DNA of 64,000 nt from Bombyx mori (GCF_030269925.1 NC_085128.1:1056501-1120500); one strand, 5' to 3'. Shown: positions 11,219 to 22,730, counted from the first letter of the stretch. Made by a program: numbers and translations. The notes: generated by a model from the sequence alone, not told the origin.

Positions 11219-11580
11219 TGTAAGCTTGAGGGTAGACATTATCTTGTTGAACACCAAGTAAAACGATGTAACTTTTGATTCCTGATTTAATCAACAATAT
11301 GTTATCTTAACAATTCACTTTAACACTTGTCCAACTTTAACCAGTACGTACAACAGTCACTGAATCACACAACGTAACAAGAACATAGTAAGTGCACCAG
11401 GCAAGCGCAGTCCAACGAATGTTTCTCGCAAGGCACGCACCGCCTTTTTATACTAGCCGGCGCAGCTGGCTTATGAGTCACTTCTGTTGCACGAGTGGAA
11501 CGACACGGCCGGCGCACCCGGCTTGTGTGAGTCACGCCTGTTGCACGTGATGTTTATTAGAAATATTGTTAACGCCGTCA
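11219..11580 (-). repeat. 5' LTR of the gypsy-type element
   Basis: 362 bp, near-identical to 7772-8133, with TG...CA ends. It is followed on the minus strand by the tRNA-Leu-like primer-binding site. The high similarity of the two LTRs suggests fairly recent insertion despite the degraded interior. Confidence 0.85.
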
Positions 11581-12017
11581 AATATGTAATTCGTTAATTA
11601 AATATTTATCAACAAAAAAAATACCGGTCATCGTCTAGTTTTCAAATAAATAAAGAAAATAACATATCGACGATTAAGAACTAAATGCTGATCTATAATC
11701 TAAATCTTCTGTCGTCCCTCTTGATTTCTTCACAGTTATAACGTCATATTTCATTCGCGCATTAGCGTAAGTACAAGGGTCTTGGTCAACTAAAGTCTAG
11801 GGTTTGATGATACAACGTCATCGTAATTGCAACAACAACTAGTTAAAATTTATAGTATTATGGTGGCCATTTATGGCCGGTACAGGGGCGCTGATAAAGT
11901 GATTGTCTAGGGCGCTCTGGATCTTTAATCCGCCACTGGTCACACTTCTTAGTAGGTACTATGGAGCGTTTAAAAACCGGATGGTAAGTGGCATGAATGA
12001 ACTGTTTAAGCACACTG

Positions 12018-12284
12018 TTTTTTTCGTTGCTTAGATGGGTGGACAAGCTCACAGCCCACCTGGTGTTAAGTGGTTACTGGAGCCCATATACATCTAAAAC
12101 GTAAATGCGCCACCCACCTTGAGATATAAGTTCTAAAGTCTCAGCATAGTTACAACGGCTGCCCCACCCTTCAAGCCGAAACGCATTACCGCAGGCACGG
12201 CAGAAATAGACAGGGTGGTGGTACCTACCCGTGCGGACTCACAAGAGGTTCTACCACCAGTAATTACGCAAATTATAATTTTGT
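12018..12284 (-). mobile_element. Bm1 SINE fragment
   Basis: T-run with 'gttgcttagatgggtgg', full body, and end just past 'ttacgcaaattataatttt'. Head missing. Confidence 0.9.
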
Positions 12285-12867
12285 GATTGAACGCAGCGAT
12301 ATTGAGGTTGTAAAGTTGAACTCTGTTACTGGTGAGATAAAGGAATCGTAACAAACTTTATTCATGAAGATCCGGGGTCAGCATTTAATAATAGCTTTAC
12401 ACGTTCGCCATTCCACTTTTAAAATTAGTTTGACTTTTGGTTACAAAAGGATTCGAATAAATTATTTCGAACGGAAGCTTCGGATACGGAGCTTAATCGC
12501 TCACAAAACTTTAATCGAACCTTTACCCAATTGTTCGTTTAAGTAAACGTTTTCCATTTACGTTTTGACTGACTAAAATCGAATTTATAATATAAAAATT
12601 TATCACCCGGTTTATTTTTAATATTTTATATTTATAGCGCTGTGATATTCCATCATTGCGGAAGTAATTTGGGAATACGTGCTACATACATACATATTTC
12701 ATATAACATATAGCTCTGTCTCGTTCACACTTTCATTTTTGCACGACTGAAAGTCTACTGTATGTACCACCCACATGAACCCAGGTGTTCGTTCGTTAAA
12801 ATAACGAATACAATGAAAACGTGCAGGACAATGCCGTGTGAACCCAACGTTCAACACGGGTACACAT

Positions 12868-13236
12868 TCATACCCGATCCTGTAGACCGAATGGTAAATA
12901 GACGACGTCGCCCTAAGCACGTCATTACGGAACCTCCCGATCCATTAACGGTGCTTTTAGGTACCACAAGCACCGGTCACCGTCCTCGTCGAACCCGTCA
13001 CTAGCGACGAAAGACTCGACGAGCGAATTAACCCATAGACACAGCCCACTGAGTTTCTCGCCGGATCTTCTCAGTGGGCCGCGTTTCCGATCCGGGAGTA
13101 GATTTCGCGAAGCACTGCTCTTGCTAGGGCCAGTGTTAGCAACACTCCCGGTTTGAGCCCCGTGAGCTCACCTACACGTCAAGGAGAAGCTGAAATAGCC
13201 TCTCAAGGCTATCAGCATAGGTAAGAGAAAAAAAAA
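12868..13236 (+). mobile_element. Jockey-clade LINE 3' fragment
   Basis: ORF2 C-terminal codons ('DPVDRMVNRRRRPKHVIT', 'GTTSTGHRPRRTRH') followed by the 3' UTR, with the CCCACTGAG/CTCAGTGGG hairpin at 13045-13078 and an A-run ending near 13236. It is closest to the truncated copy at 58208-60098. Confidence 0.85.
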
Positions 13237-13533
13237 TGTACTCATTTGGGGTGAGGGGTGTACGTCAGCCCTCGGTGAAGGTCAAGGGGCGACCTGAGGG
13301 GGTGAGGCCGCGCGGTGCGCTACCAGCACTCTAGCGCGCTGCCGTGGAGTGAATAGAGCGACCGGTCGACGGTGTATCGCGTCCCGACCCGGCAGGCTGG
13401 TTCTGGTCCAGCGGGGTATTCCGGGACACCAGCGGCACCGTCTGGGCGGCCCGACGGGCTGCCGTGCCGAGACGGCCGACGTTTCAGAGCCTTCGATTCG
13501 CCTCGAAGGCTCCGTCGGCTGGGCGTCCTTGGG
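13237..13533. other. GC-rich stretch of unknown origin
   Basis: Very GC-rich compared with its surroundings. It lies between a Jockey 3' end and a Bm1 fragment. Overlapping open frames exist on both strands because stops are rare. None shows a recognisable domain. Confidence 0.4.
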
Positions 13534-13868
13534 GTTACGCAAATTATAATTTTGCGGGTTTGATTTTTAATACACGATGTTATTCCTTCACCGTGGAAGT
13601 CAATCGTGAACATTTGTTGAGTACGTTACTGGTGGTAGGACCACTTGTGAGTCCGCGCGGGTAGGTACCACCGCCCTGCCTATTTCTGCCGTGAAGCAGT
13701 AATGCGTTTCGGTTTGAAGGGTGGGGCAGCCGTTGTAACTATACTGAGACCTTAGAACTTGTATCTCAAGGTGGGTGGTGCATTTACGTTGTAGATGTTT
13801 ATGGGCTCCAGTAACGACTTAACACCAGGTGGACTGTGAGCTCGTCCATCCATCTAAGCAATAACAAA
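13534..13868. mobile_element. Two Bm1 pieces in inverted orientation
   Basis: 13534-13626 is minus-strand Bm1 ('ttacgcaaattataattttg' to 'catttgttgagtacg'). 13627-13868 is plus-strand Bm1 ('ttactggtggtaggacc' to 'ctaagcaataac'). The junction is abrupt, so two copies or an inverted rearrangement are joined here. Confidence 0.8.
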
Positions 13869-14682
13869 AACTAAAAAAATATTTTTTTTTTCTATTGGAA
13901 GTCGATTTTTGTTAAAGCATGTCTATTTACAATTATTGACAACCAAGAATTATAATGAATTAATACGAAATGAACTAAACCTTAATAATGTGAATGTAAT
14001 GTGCAAACAACATAAATATAATTAAAACCTATCTGAGCATAGAGCACATATATTTTTATCGAATTTTTCAAAACATTTTCACTTCCTGCTGACAATAAAA
14101 TATTTTCTCTTTTAACAGACTACGATTTACGATGTTTTGTTTCTTACGAATTAGAGACACTTGTAAATAAATTTATGAAGTACTTATGTCAATTTCAACC
14201 ATTTCAATTTGGTTAGACGCATCAAATTTAGTTGAATTTATGAGTTGACTAAAATAATTTTATTTCCTACAACTTTTACACATGCCAAAAATATTATTGA
14301 GTTCGTTTTATATAAAGCTATTTTTGTCTGCTATGTCAGTGTGTTATATGACTTATTACTTCTATGTTGCTCGCGGCATGAAACTCCGAACGTATTGAAA
14401 TTTGTTTCAAGCGACATTGAGCCCTGTTTCAGTGCATTAATAAACTCAAATTCGTGTGAATGCATCCGCGGAATATGAAAATACTGAAATGATCATTTTA
14501 TGGAGACGTTTTTTTTGCCTATTCAGTCTAAGTCGTTTTATCACACACGCATAGAAACGCATTCTGTGGTTTCTTTTTCATTTCTAGAAAATTCTTCTCT
14601 GAAGAATAAATGAAGTACATTTACGGAAACATATCAATGTCTGTGTCCAACGGCACTGTAAACTCACCTCGAAGGAGCAAAT
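13869..14682. other. AT-rich intergenic DNA
   Basis: No supported gene. The frame at 14245-14478 has no recognisable domain. Confidence 0.5.
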
Positions 14683-14770
14683 GACTGGTAGCAGGGTATG
14701 TTGTGAGCGCGCACGAATAGATGCCACTATAATTCTGCTCCAAAGCAATCAATTCTTTCGATTGAAATGT
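14683..14770 (+). mobile_element. Degenerate Bm1-like fragment
   Basis: Remnants of 'ctggtggtaggacctcttgtgag' and 'gtaggtaccacc' can still be aligned ('gactggtagcagggtatgtt', 'gaatagatgccac'). Confidence 0.4.
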
Positions 14771-14825
14771 TTGCATAGCCCGCTATACAAATTAATCCAT
14801 ATACGGAAAACTTAAAAAAATGTGT

Positions 14826-15029
14826 TTTTGTTTATTGCTTAGATGGGTGGACGAGCTCACAGCCCACCTGGTATTAAGTGGTTACTGGAGCCCATAGACA
14901 TCTACTGAAATCTACATCAACTGAGACCTTAGAACTCGTATCTCAAGATAGATATCTCAACATTTACGTTGCAAATGTCTATGGGCTCCAGTAACCATTT
15001 AACATCAGGTGAGCCGTGAGCTCGTCCAA
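14826..15029. mobile_element. Inverted pair of short Bm1 pieces
   Basis: 14826-14906 is the Bm1 3' end on the minus strand. About 10 bp later, 14916-15029 is the same 3' region on the plus strand, ending 'gtgagctcgtcc'. The pair could form a hairpin with stems of about 80 bp. Confidence 0.75.
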
Positions 15030-15340
15030 TTTTATCTTTTTTATGGGAGTCATCATCATCATTCTCCTGCCCTTCTCCCAGTCACCTGGGGTCGGCGCAA
15101 AATTTTTTCTACTTCCATACTCCTCTATCATATACCATTTCCTCGCTCTTTCCCCTCTTACACATATCTTCTTTCACGCAATCCATTCATTTCTTCTTAG
15201 GACTACCTCTTCATCTATATCCTTCCACATAGTTAACACTCTCTTACCAACATCATTTTCATTTTGTCTCCTCACATGTTCATGCCATCCCAAACACGCA
15301 CTTCTCAACTTATCTGTCACAGGTGCCACTTTCCTCTAAG
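15030..15340 (-). mobile_element. LINE 3' fragment (RTE-like, family uncertain)
   Basis: The minus strand encodes broken pieces of the pattern 'W-x-GHV.R..GRP.K.WMD' and ends in 'ctgggagaaggg'-like 3' sequence. A better readable relative on the plus strand lies at 25440-25715. The open frames on the plus strand here are shadows of this element. Confidence 0.5.
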
Positions 15341-15759
15341 TTTTCTTCTCCTCTTATTTGTTATGCGAATATGATGTCAAATTTGCTCACTTAAAGTGGA
15401 TGACCTCATTCACGTTGTAATCACTCATGAACATCCAACTAGTACTAGACCAGACTGAAAATACAGCGGTCCCTATTATTAGCTGACCATCCGGTCACGA
15501 GAACTTTGCACTTGACACGTGTTTAGAAATACAATATACACAAAACATTAAATACACTGTCGATTCTATTTTGTTTACTCTGTGTTGAGAACACGCGAGG
15601 AATGTTTCATTCATGCCTACTGTGTTTTATTTTTAGTTGCCATTCATAGCGTTGTGAATGTTGCCCAGCGGAATCACACGAACGTCCGTGGCCTAATGGG
15701 TTAGACGTTTGGTATGCTCTGAATGGTGCTACAATGCCAGTCCTCAAATACTTACTGTC

Positions 15760-15970
15760 TTCTTCTATATGGTTCCCTCACTGCTGAGGATCGCGACCGC
15801 ATGTGACGCTCCTCCACTGTGTTCGATCATGGGTGGCATGGACCGTATGGTACAGACTACCACCAAGTGCTTCTTTTACTAGATCTGACCGTCCGGCTGG
15901 TGTTCTGCCCACGGCGCGCTTGCCCTCTATGCGACCCGCAATCATGAGCTTCTCAGAATTCATGTTTGAG
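15760..15970 (-). mobile_element. RTE-like LINE, C-terminal ORF2 remnant
   Basis: The minus strand encodes 'MIAGRIEGKRAVGRTP' and ends 'WRSVTCGRDPQQ' before a stop. This resembles the C-terminus of lepidopteran RTE-type reverse transcriptases ('GKVEGKR..GR...W..Q', ending 'HDPQQ'). Compare 26951-27290. Confidence 0.6.
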
Positions 15971-16012
15971 AGACCGCATGATGTGTCCGAAGAAACTCAT
16001 AACATCTCATAA

Positions 16013-17543
16013 CATCTCAAAACTCATAACAGCTCATGGAAGAGAGCCTTTTTTACACGCTTTATATTAGCTTCACTTGTACGCAAGTTGGTATGTTTGT
16101 AACTGACTCCTTTCGACGCGATTTTGACCCACTTTCAACAGCCAGGATTTCATTCAAACTTTGTAGATTTATCGAAGACCAATGACAATTCAATATTTAA
16201 AAAAAAAAATTAAAAAAATTTCAACTAAAAATTAAAAAAAAAAATTAATAAATTTAAATTAAAAATAGTGTACATAAATATATTTTATGGTAAATAAAGC
16301 GTGGGGTGCATGGTGTTATTAGTTATAAATATTTTTCTGACAGATATGAGTAGAAGAATTATTTTTTCAATCATATTTTAAAAAGTATCCCACGTTTTTT
16401 TTAAATAAAATCTATTTTTTTACACTACTTTCAATTTAAATTTATTAAAATTTATTTTCTATTCTTTAGTTAAATTTTATATAAAGCTTATTTTTTAGTT
16501 TTTTTAAACTATTATTTATTTTTAGATGCTTAGCTCCCTTAGAATGGACTCGTTAGTTCTCAATACTGTAGAAGTTAAAATTATTTTGAACGTTTGACTT
16601 CCTTTTGTGTCGTATAACAACTGCGCCCCCCACAAACCGAAACAAATGCTTCGCGACAGTAACGAGAAGGAATATGGTACAAATTCGGGCAGATTCGAGA
16701 TACTTTAACTCAAGCACTAGTAATATTCTGAAGAAATTATTAAAAATGCTTAAGATTTGAATATTAGCATAAACCCTTCACTTAATAATATTAGACCAGG
16801 TGTCTTATCTATTAGACCAGGCACGCTTATTTTTTATGCAGACTCACATTCAACATTAATTATAGACGACATCCATTCAATAACAAAAACTAACTCTTAT
16901 TAACATTTAGACAATAAACAAAACATTAATAACTAACTAAACATTAACAAAAAATTAATATCATATTTGAAAAGGAAATTAAGGATAAAGAAATAGAGGC
17001 TTGTTTATTTTTATTTGATTAATTTATTATTAGTCGACAAAACAACTTATGATCCATTAATATTCTCTTCTTCTATTCTTCTACTACCTACTTTATTTGA
17101 TTATATTTTGTTGAGAAATTCCCATAGATAACAACAGTTGGAATTTTGTGTGGGCATTGTTATCCAATGGAGGGGAAGCTTTTAAAGTGAACTTATTTTC
17201 CGACTCGCTTAAGCTACTGAAAAACGTAACGAATGAAAAATTCCTAATTCTTGTACAGTTAAGCCCAAAAGCTTCATTTACTATTATTTTTATATTTAAC
17301 CGTATCTTAAATTTCCAAAGACGAATCACTCCCCACCTGGTCTTTAGCGCAATCGCATCACTCACTAGCACATCCAACACCCACGCACTCGTTTGATTGA
17401 TCTCAGATATCAGAAAATATGAATACGGTTAAAATCTTAAACAGAAGTGTTTACAATGGATTTTATCATGGAGTACAATTGTTTTAAGGAAATTGAAAAA
17501 CATTTTCTCTTAGCAGCTGAGATTGGAAAACTCACAGCTTATA
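16013..17543. other. AT-rich intergenic DNA
   Basis: Very AT-rich, with homopolymer runs around 16200-16500. No supported gene. Two overlapping opposite frames at 17093-17396 have no recognisable domain. Confidence 0.5.
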
Positions 17544-17837
17544 TTTTTTTTATTGCTTAGATGGCTGGACGAGTTCACAGCCCACCTGGTGTTAAGTGGT
17601 TATTGGAGCTCATAAACATCTACAACGAAACTGCCGCCACCCACCTTGAGATATGAGTTCTAAGGTCTCAGTATAATTCAAACCGAAACGCTTTACTGTT
17701 TCACGGCAGAAATAGGCAGGGTGGTGCTACCTACCCGTGCGAACTCACAAGAGGTCCTACCACCAGTAATTACGCAAATTATAATTTTGCGGGTTAGATT
17801 TTTATCACACGATGCTATTCCTTCACCGTAGAAGTCG
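17544..17837 (-). mobile_element. Bm1 SINE, internally shortened
   Basis: T-run, 'attgcttagatggctggacg', body, then 'ttacgcaaattataattttg' to 'ccgtagaagtcga'. About 30 bp are missing between the 'ctcagtata' and 'aaaccgaaacgc' blocks. The tRNA head is absent. Confidence 0.85.
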
Positions 17838-17897
17838 AAGACATTGGGGAAGCCTAGGTCCAGTAGTGTGCATATAAAGGCTGATGATGATGATGAT
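17838..17897 (+). mobile_element. RTE-like LINE 3' end with (GAT)n tail
   Basis: 'ggggaagcctaggtccagta' followed by 'aggctgatgatgatgatg', the typical 3' end of lepidopteran RTE-type LINEs (GEA..VQQW.., then a GAT repeat). Confidence 0.55.
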
Positions 17898-18694
17898 GTA
17901 AAACGCATGCCGAGCCAACCCAATCCGACATCATACACGAGGACATTGACATAAAATACTTAATACCCCAACTCATTAAGACATACCTACCATTGGCGTT
18001 TATCCTAGGGTCCTCTTATCGTGAAGATGAAGATCCAAAGAAACTGCCAGACCTTAAGAAGGTAATCTTATGAAGAAATGAAATAAATTAAACAATACTT
18101 TTGTATACAATTAAAGGGTTAAATTAGATGTAAGTCGAAATACTAATGTCGACGAATAGCATCTTAGTAGTCTAGGATCACGAAATAATAAATGAAACGA
18201 GAGATTAAGCGGGAAAAGTAGTTTAATTATATTTAATGGACGCTATCACAAACCGATGAAAGCGCTATAATCGCTTTGCTTTTCGTCAACCAAGATCGCA
18301 CGGTTGCTTACTAGGAGAAACATGCATAGCTAGGACAGTTTGGGTTTCAGAATTACGGACCATGGCTTGAAAATAGATAAAGGCTATTGCTACTAAACAA
18401 GCATGATAATAATGTAGTAATATTTGTAAGTTTTGTAAAGACGCCATTCAACTAATTGCCTAGTGAAATATCTGGTTACTTATTCTTGGCAGAAATAAGT
18501 GTGATAAGAACCCGCGTGGGCTCACAGCATGTTACAACTAGAAGACCGCCAGTGCCTTCGTTGTGAAAAAGTTTTTTTGTTCTAAAATATTTCTAATTCT
18601 AATTCTAAATTCTAATTCTGAAATCTTCCTACTATGCGTACCTTATGTTTACGAACGGCCTTTGCGACGAATTGCATCATTAACAAAAAAAGTC
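17898..18694. other. Intergenic DNA, nothing recognised
   Basis: No gene or repeat that I can support. Confidence 0.5.
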
Positions 18695-19087
18695 GTGTGG
18701 CACTCTGGGACTGCCGCTGTAAAGCTATTGCATAGCATTTTTTATCAACGTATGCAATTATAATTAGACAATAATAATTTCATATTAAAACAATAATAAA
18801 ATAAGCCCACGCTATATTTGTAATCATTAACAAAAGTAAAACATTAACTGTCTCCTCACACTCATAACCGCGCGAGAGAGAGATGAGCAGACTTTTCATG
18901 ATGCGCATGCAGTGCGACGTCACGCCGCGCGCTTATTCACAAACACTAAACAAGCGCAACGTGTGAATGTGTTGAACGCGTGCTACATGGTAGGCGGAGT
19001 GGAGAGTGTTAGGTTTTATTTTAGTTACGGAATTTCTTGATTCGATCGCCGCGCTCAAAGCCTGCGATAAAAGCTATGCAATAGCTT
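18695..19087. mobile_element. MITE-like element, copy 1
   Basis: Inverted repeats 'aagctattgcatagc' (18722-18736) and its complement (19073-19087) bound about 366 bp. On the left the shared sequence extends outward through 'gtgtggcact'. Relatives lie at 28508-29181 and 48233-48365. The interior holds a (GA)n run, 'gcgcatgcag', and a CRE-like 'gacgtcac'. Confidence 0.65.
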
Positions 19088-19279
19088 AAAATATATATGT
19101 AGTTATATCGTATAATAAAAATGAAATCAAAGCTTCTTAATTACTAAGATTGTCAGCCTGCGTGGGTGAATACTGTTCGATCTCTGCCACACAACAACTA
19201 CGCGTAGAGCTCCTAAAACAAGAAAAGATTTAAAGACAATACAATTCGATCTCGATGTGAGCTTCTAAATGGAGCATTC

Positions 19280-19370
19280 TCATTGTACTGTAGACATTAC
19301 ATCGGGTTTCGGCAATCACTTAACATCTAGTGGACCGTTAATTCGTTTGTCCATCTACATCAATACAAAA
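19280..19370 (+). mobile_element. Degenerate Bm1-like 3' fragment
   Basis: 'caatcacttaacatctagtg' and 'ggaccgttaattcgtttgtc' can be aligned to the Bm1 3' end. Confidence 0.4.
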
Positions 19371-20068
19371 GCATACCGCATTATTCTCAATGAAATGCCT
19401 TTCCGAAGGTAATGTTACGAAGCACAAAAACATTATATTTACGCTTTTGATTGTACGAAAAGATCCATCAATTAGTTCATAAAATAGAGCTTTAACCTTC
19501 AACTTTGACGAGTTTATTTGTAAAGGAAGCGTATTATGTAATATTAATAATTACATCCAAAGCTAACCATTTTTTTCGTCGCAAAGTAAATCTCTTAAGG
19601 AGTTTCCATGAAACAATTATAGCAAAACAAAAAACGTGAGCGCCCTTGAACATACTCGTACTTCACATTACCTGCATACGTATTCATAAGTATAAAAACA
19701 ATACTGATGCGCCCTCAGTCTTGAACTTGTGACCTACCGACGCATGTTCAAGATGGAGCAATTTTACAGAGCTCCTGCTATTTTATTTATTTATTTCATT
19801 TACTTCAGATTTTGCATCCATATTACACTTCATTACACTGCATTAACATTTCATTTATACTAGAATTAAAGAAAAATAATAACTACAATCTCGGACTAAA
19901 ACAAAAGTAATAATAATAATAATAATAAAAACAAAAAATCAAATACTAATAATAATAAAACAAAAACTCAAAATTAACATGAAAACTACTTTAACCTAAA
20001 GGTAATTTGAAAATCTGTGCTTTCAGGTCTGGTCACGTGAACATTCCAATACAACAATTAAAACCATA
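19371..20068. other. AT-rich intergenic DNA with (AAT)n
   Basis: (AAT)n near 19905-19926 and T/A-rich blocks that may be old LINE tails. No supported gene. Confidence 0.5.
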
Positions 20069-20845
20069 AGGAGAGAGCCACATCCGGGTTGTCACCAGTG
20101 CGGGCATCCGGACGATGACGCTCAGCACGCACTCGAAGCGTGCCCGCGTTGGGAGCGCTCGCGGCGAGACCTCATCGCGGTGCTGGGGAGAGACCTCTTC
20201 TTGCGGGCTGTCATCGCCCGCATGCTAGAGGACCAGAATTCTTGGGAGGCCATGACCAGGTTTTGCGACCTGGTCATGGCGTTCCGTGAGGCTGAGGAGC
20301 GCGAAAGGGAGTGGGATCCCTCTTCGGCTTCACAGCGAAGAAGGCGGAGTGGGCGACACGGGCGCGAAGCTCCCGTTCATCTCCCGTAGGGGCTGTCGGG
20401 TGCCGGGTGCGGGGGTGCCCGGTACTCGGCTGTTGGTCCGGTGGTGAGGCGGCGCAAGGTGGCTCCTGTGCACCGCTCACGGTGTGTCTCCGAGACGACG
20501 TCCTGCGGGATTTTCCCGGGGATGGAGTGCCGTCCTATTAACAGGATGGGTACCGACGACGGCGAGCCTTCGGCGCGCACTGTGCGGTACCGTGGGTTTC
20601 GTGGAGTCTGAGTGGTGGGGCTCGATGGGGTTTAGTCGGTAGTCGTTCTGCGGGGCAAGTGCTTCGCGCACCTTTATCAAGGCGTAGTCTCCTGTGAGAA
20701 ATTGGGGGAGGTGAAGGACCTCGGCTCTTCTCTTCTCCCCTTCTTCCTCTCAGGAGGCGCCGGAGTCCGACATAACCCGGTCCGTTACCCCCCTTGACCG
20801 GGTATCCGTAAATGGATTCCACAGCGTTAAAAAAAAAAAAAAAAA
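20069..20845 (+). mobile_element. R1-clade LINE 3' end (ORF2 C-terminus, 3' UTR, poly-A)
   Basis: The plus frame through 20081-20389 encodes a zinc-knuckle-like C-terminus: CHQCGHPDD then AQHALEACPRW, followed by 'FCDLVMAFREAEEREREW'. This pattern (C-x2-C..H..C, then an acidic/basic helix) is the hallmark of R1-clade reverse transcriptases. A ~440-bp GC-rich 3' UTR follows, then an A-run of 17 near 20829. No open frame is expected upstream, so this is a 5'-truncated copy. The specific family is not determined. Confidence 0.75.
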
Positions 20846-21089
20846 GGCTTAAAGTAGGAATTCGACCACACGAAAACGTTTCGTCAATTATTTTCGATCA
20901 ATCCAATAAATATGTTTCGAAAACAGAGAAAGCAGAGAAAAGTTAATGAACTGAACCGTTTTGATGTTACGCGTAGTAACATAGGTGATAGCTTCCCACG
21001 AGATTTGGAGTTTAGAAGCGAACTCTAAAAATCATCTGAAGTTATCAGTTTTTTTATCAGGACACACATTAATAATAAATTTCAATATA

Positions 21090-21415
21090 ATAACGTGTTT
21101 AGGGTGCTGGTGGTGCTGCCCCGCTTTTGTAGCGCATCAGGGATGTTTGCAGACATAGATTGTTTTTACGCTACCATGCGTAAGAGGTGTGCATCTCTGG
21201 TAAGCAGGGCCAGCTCCAACAGTATCCTGAGCATGATCGCAAGCAGGCTGGACTGTGAATACATGGGTCGCTGTGGTGCCATCTCCCATGGGATGTTACG
21301 ACAGTAATTCATTGTGATGTAAATATAACTACTAACATAGGTCTAAGTCTTATTAACAATTTATATGAGTCATGGTTACTTGCAATAAAAACATTATTAT
21401 TATTATTAAAAAGAA
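21090..21415 (+). mobile_element. LINE-like C-terminal remnant with (ATT)n tail, family uncertain
   Basis: A plus-strand frame of about 70 codons reads 'LPRFCSASGMFADIDCFYAT..RKRCASLVSRASSNSIL' and stops at 21305-21307. A short 3' region follows, ending in (ATT)n near 21396-21411. Similar peptides occur at the 3' ends of abundant lepidopteran LINEs, and the simple-repeat tail supports that. Clade assignment is not possible from the sequence alone. Confidence 0.45.
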
Positions 21416-21777
21416 TAATCAAATCTAATGCCAATAAGAGATATACATTTTTATTTAACATTCACTTGATATGAAAATACAAAAGTGTGCCGTTAAAAGC
21501 GCGGCGCCATTTGTAAATCTAGCTTAAAACATTTTTCAACGTGCGAATTCAATGCTCTTCCATTAGACCTGATGTTTTTGTGATATATTGGACTCACGGT
21601 AATCAATCTTATAGATTTATTACAAAATGAGAATAGCTTTGGCAGTCTTATATTATTTACCTAAAATACGTGAAATGCTGGGATACAATTGAACCACATT
21701 TCAATTTTTTCATTGAAATAACTATTGCACTGTTATTGAAACAGCTTTGAATTAGTTAATTTAAGAAATCACCTATT

Positions 21778-22075
21778 TTTTTTTTATTGTCCTTAGAGGC
21801 AGACAAGCATACGGTCCATCTTATGGTGAGTGGTTACCATCGCCTATGGACGTCATCAATGCCAGGGGCAAAGCCAAGCTGCTGCCCACCGCTAAGTACT
21901 ATCCACAAGCCTCGTTTGAAGAAGGACTAATGCTTGGGAAACACCGTGGAGGGAAGTTCAGTCCAAACTGTGGTTGAACGCAGTGGCTCCAGGCAGTATG
22001 GATGAACTCTACTCCGGCGGCGGGCGGTGCGATGGTAAAAACAAGATGATGGGTTCATCTCAAATAATTCCTCCA
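21778..22075 (-). mobile_element. L1Bm/BMC1-type LINE 3' fragment
   Basis: T-run, 'attgtccttagaggcagac', the 3' UTR, then ORF2 C-terminal codons on the minus strand. An internal deletion near 21960 joins two parts of the coding end. Confidence 0.8.
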
Positions 22076-22730
22076 ATTATTCGTTTTATAGGAAAGGGAT
22101 AGAAGATACAAACTTATACTTAATTAGCTTAAACTATTTCTAACAAGAAATAAGGTTTTGAGTACACTTAAATTATACTCTGTTACGTTTTTCACTAAGC
22201 TCTATCAAAACTTTGACAGGCCATTCAACTTCGCAATTCAGCAAAATTCCCAGTAAATTAAGCTTATAACAGAGCATCGCAATAAATCGTATCTTGCGAC
22301 ACAGCATTTACCGATCGTATTATTAAGTAAGCAAATGTAATCAGTACAGTTTTATGATGATGAAGACTATCCCACAGTTGTTTCACGTTTGATACAGTCA
22401 ATTGTTTGGTTTTTACGATATCTTTACGATCCCTCGAATATTTTCTCAGTTATTAATGTAGCCGAGTCGAGATAGTGTGGGCGGGTATTTGTTGGGGAAA
22501 TCGAAGTTTATGATATCCGTATTTTACCGCATTAGTTACGAAGCCCACTGATGGACGTGTTCCTCTCAATCGTAAAGTCGTAGGATCGAATTGAGCATCC
22601 ACAATGAAACCTCGAGCTTTAGCGGATTGATAAATTTATTATCACTGTCGGTATGAAGGAACTGACTATGATTGTGAAAAAATTGCTGTTAAGATGTATT
22701 CTAAAAACGGATAAAAATAAATATGTGTTC
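22076..22730. other. Intergenic DNA, nothing recognised
   Basis: AT-rich, with no gene seen. Confidence 0.5.

Larger units (their letters stand above)
7772..11580 (-). mobile_element. Ty3/gypsy-type LTR retrotransposon, internally degraded
   Basis: Two nearly identical 362-bp direct repeats (7772-8133 and 11219-11580) begin TG and end CA, flanked by AATA on both sides (4-bp target duplication). The coding remnants read on the minus strand. The primer-binding site is therefore just inside the LTR at 11219; the minus strand there reads 'tcagaagtgagatc', close to the tRNA-Leu type of PBS used by many gypsy-group elements. The ~3.1-kb interior is far shorter than a complete element (usually 4-7 kb) and holds a Jockey 3' insertion, a Bm1-related insertion, an integrase remnant and a minisatellite. 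Confidence 0.8.
7248..11938. mobile_element. hAT-like DNA transposon carrying nested insertions
   Basis: The ends are inverted repeats: CAGAGGCGGATTA at 7248-7260 and the complement of CAGTGGCGGATTA at 11926-11938 (12 of 13 match). They are flanked by 8-bp direct repeats, GTCATACT (7240-7247) and GTCACACT (11939-11946), with one mismatch. An 8-bp duplication and CAGNGG-type ends fit the hAT superfamily. Without the nested LTR element (7772-11580 plus its duplication) it would be about 0.88 kb. No intact transposase is seen, so it is probably non-autonomous. Confidence 0.65.

Noticed and set aside
13282..13664. Overlapping frames on both strands
   Set aside because: GC-rich block with few stops, no recognisable protein, and the 3' part is Bm1.
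20274..20822. Several minus-strand frames in the GC-rich region
   Set aside because: They are shadows of the R1-clade ORF2 end and 3' UTR on the plus strand.
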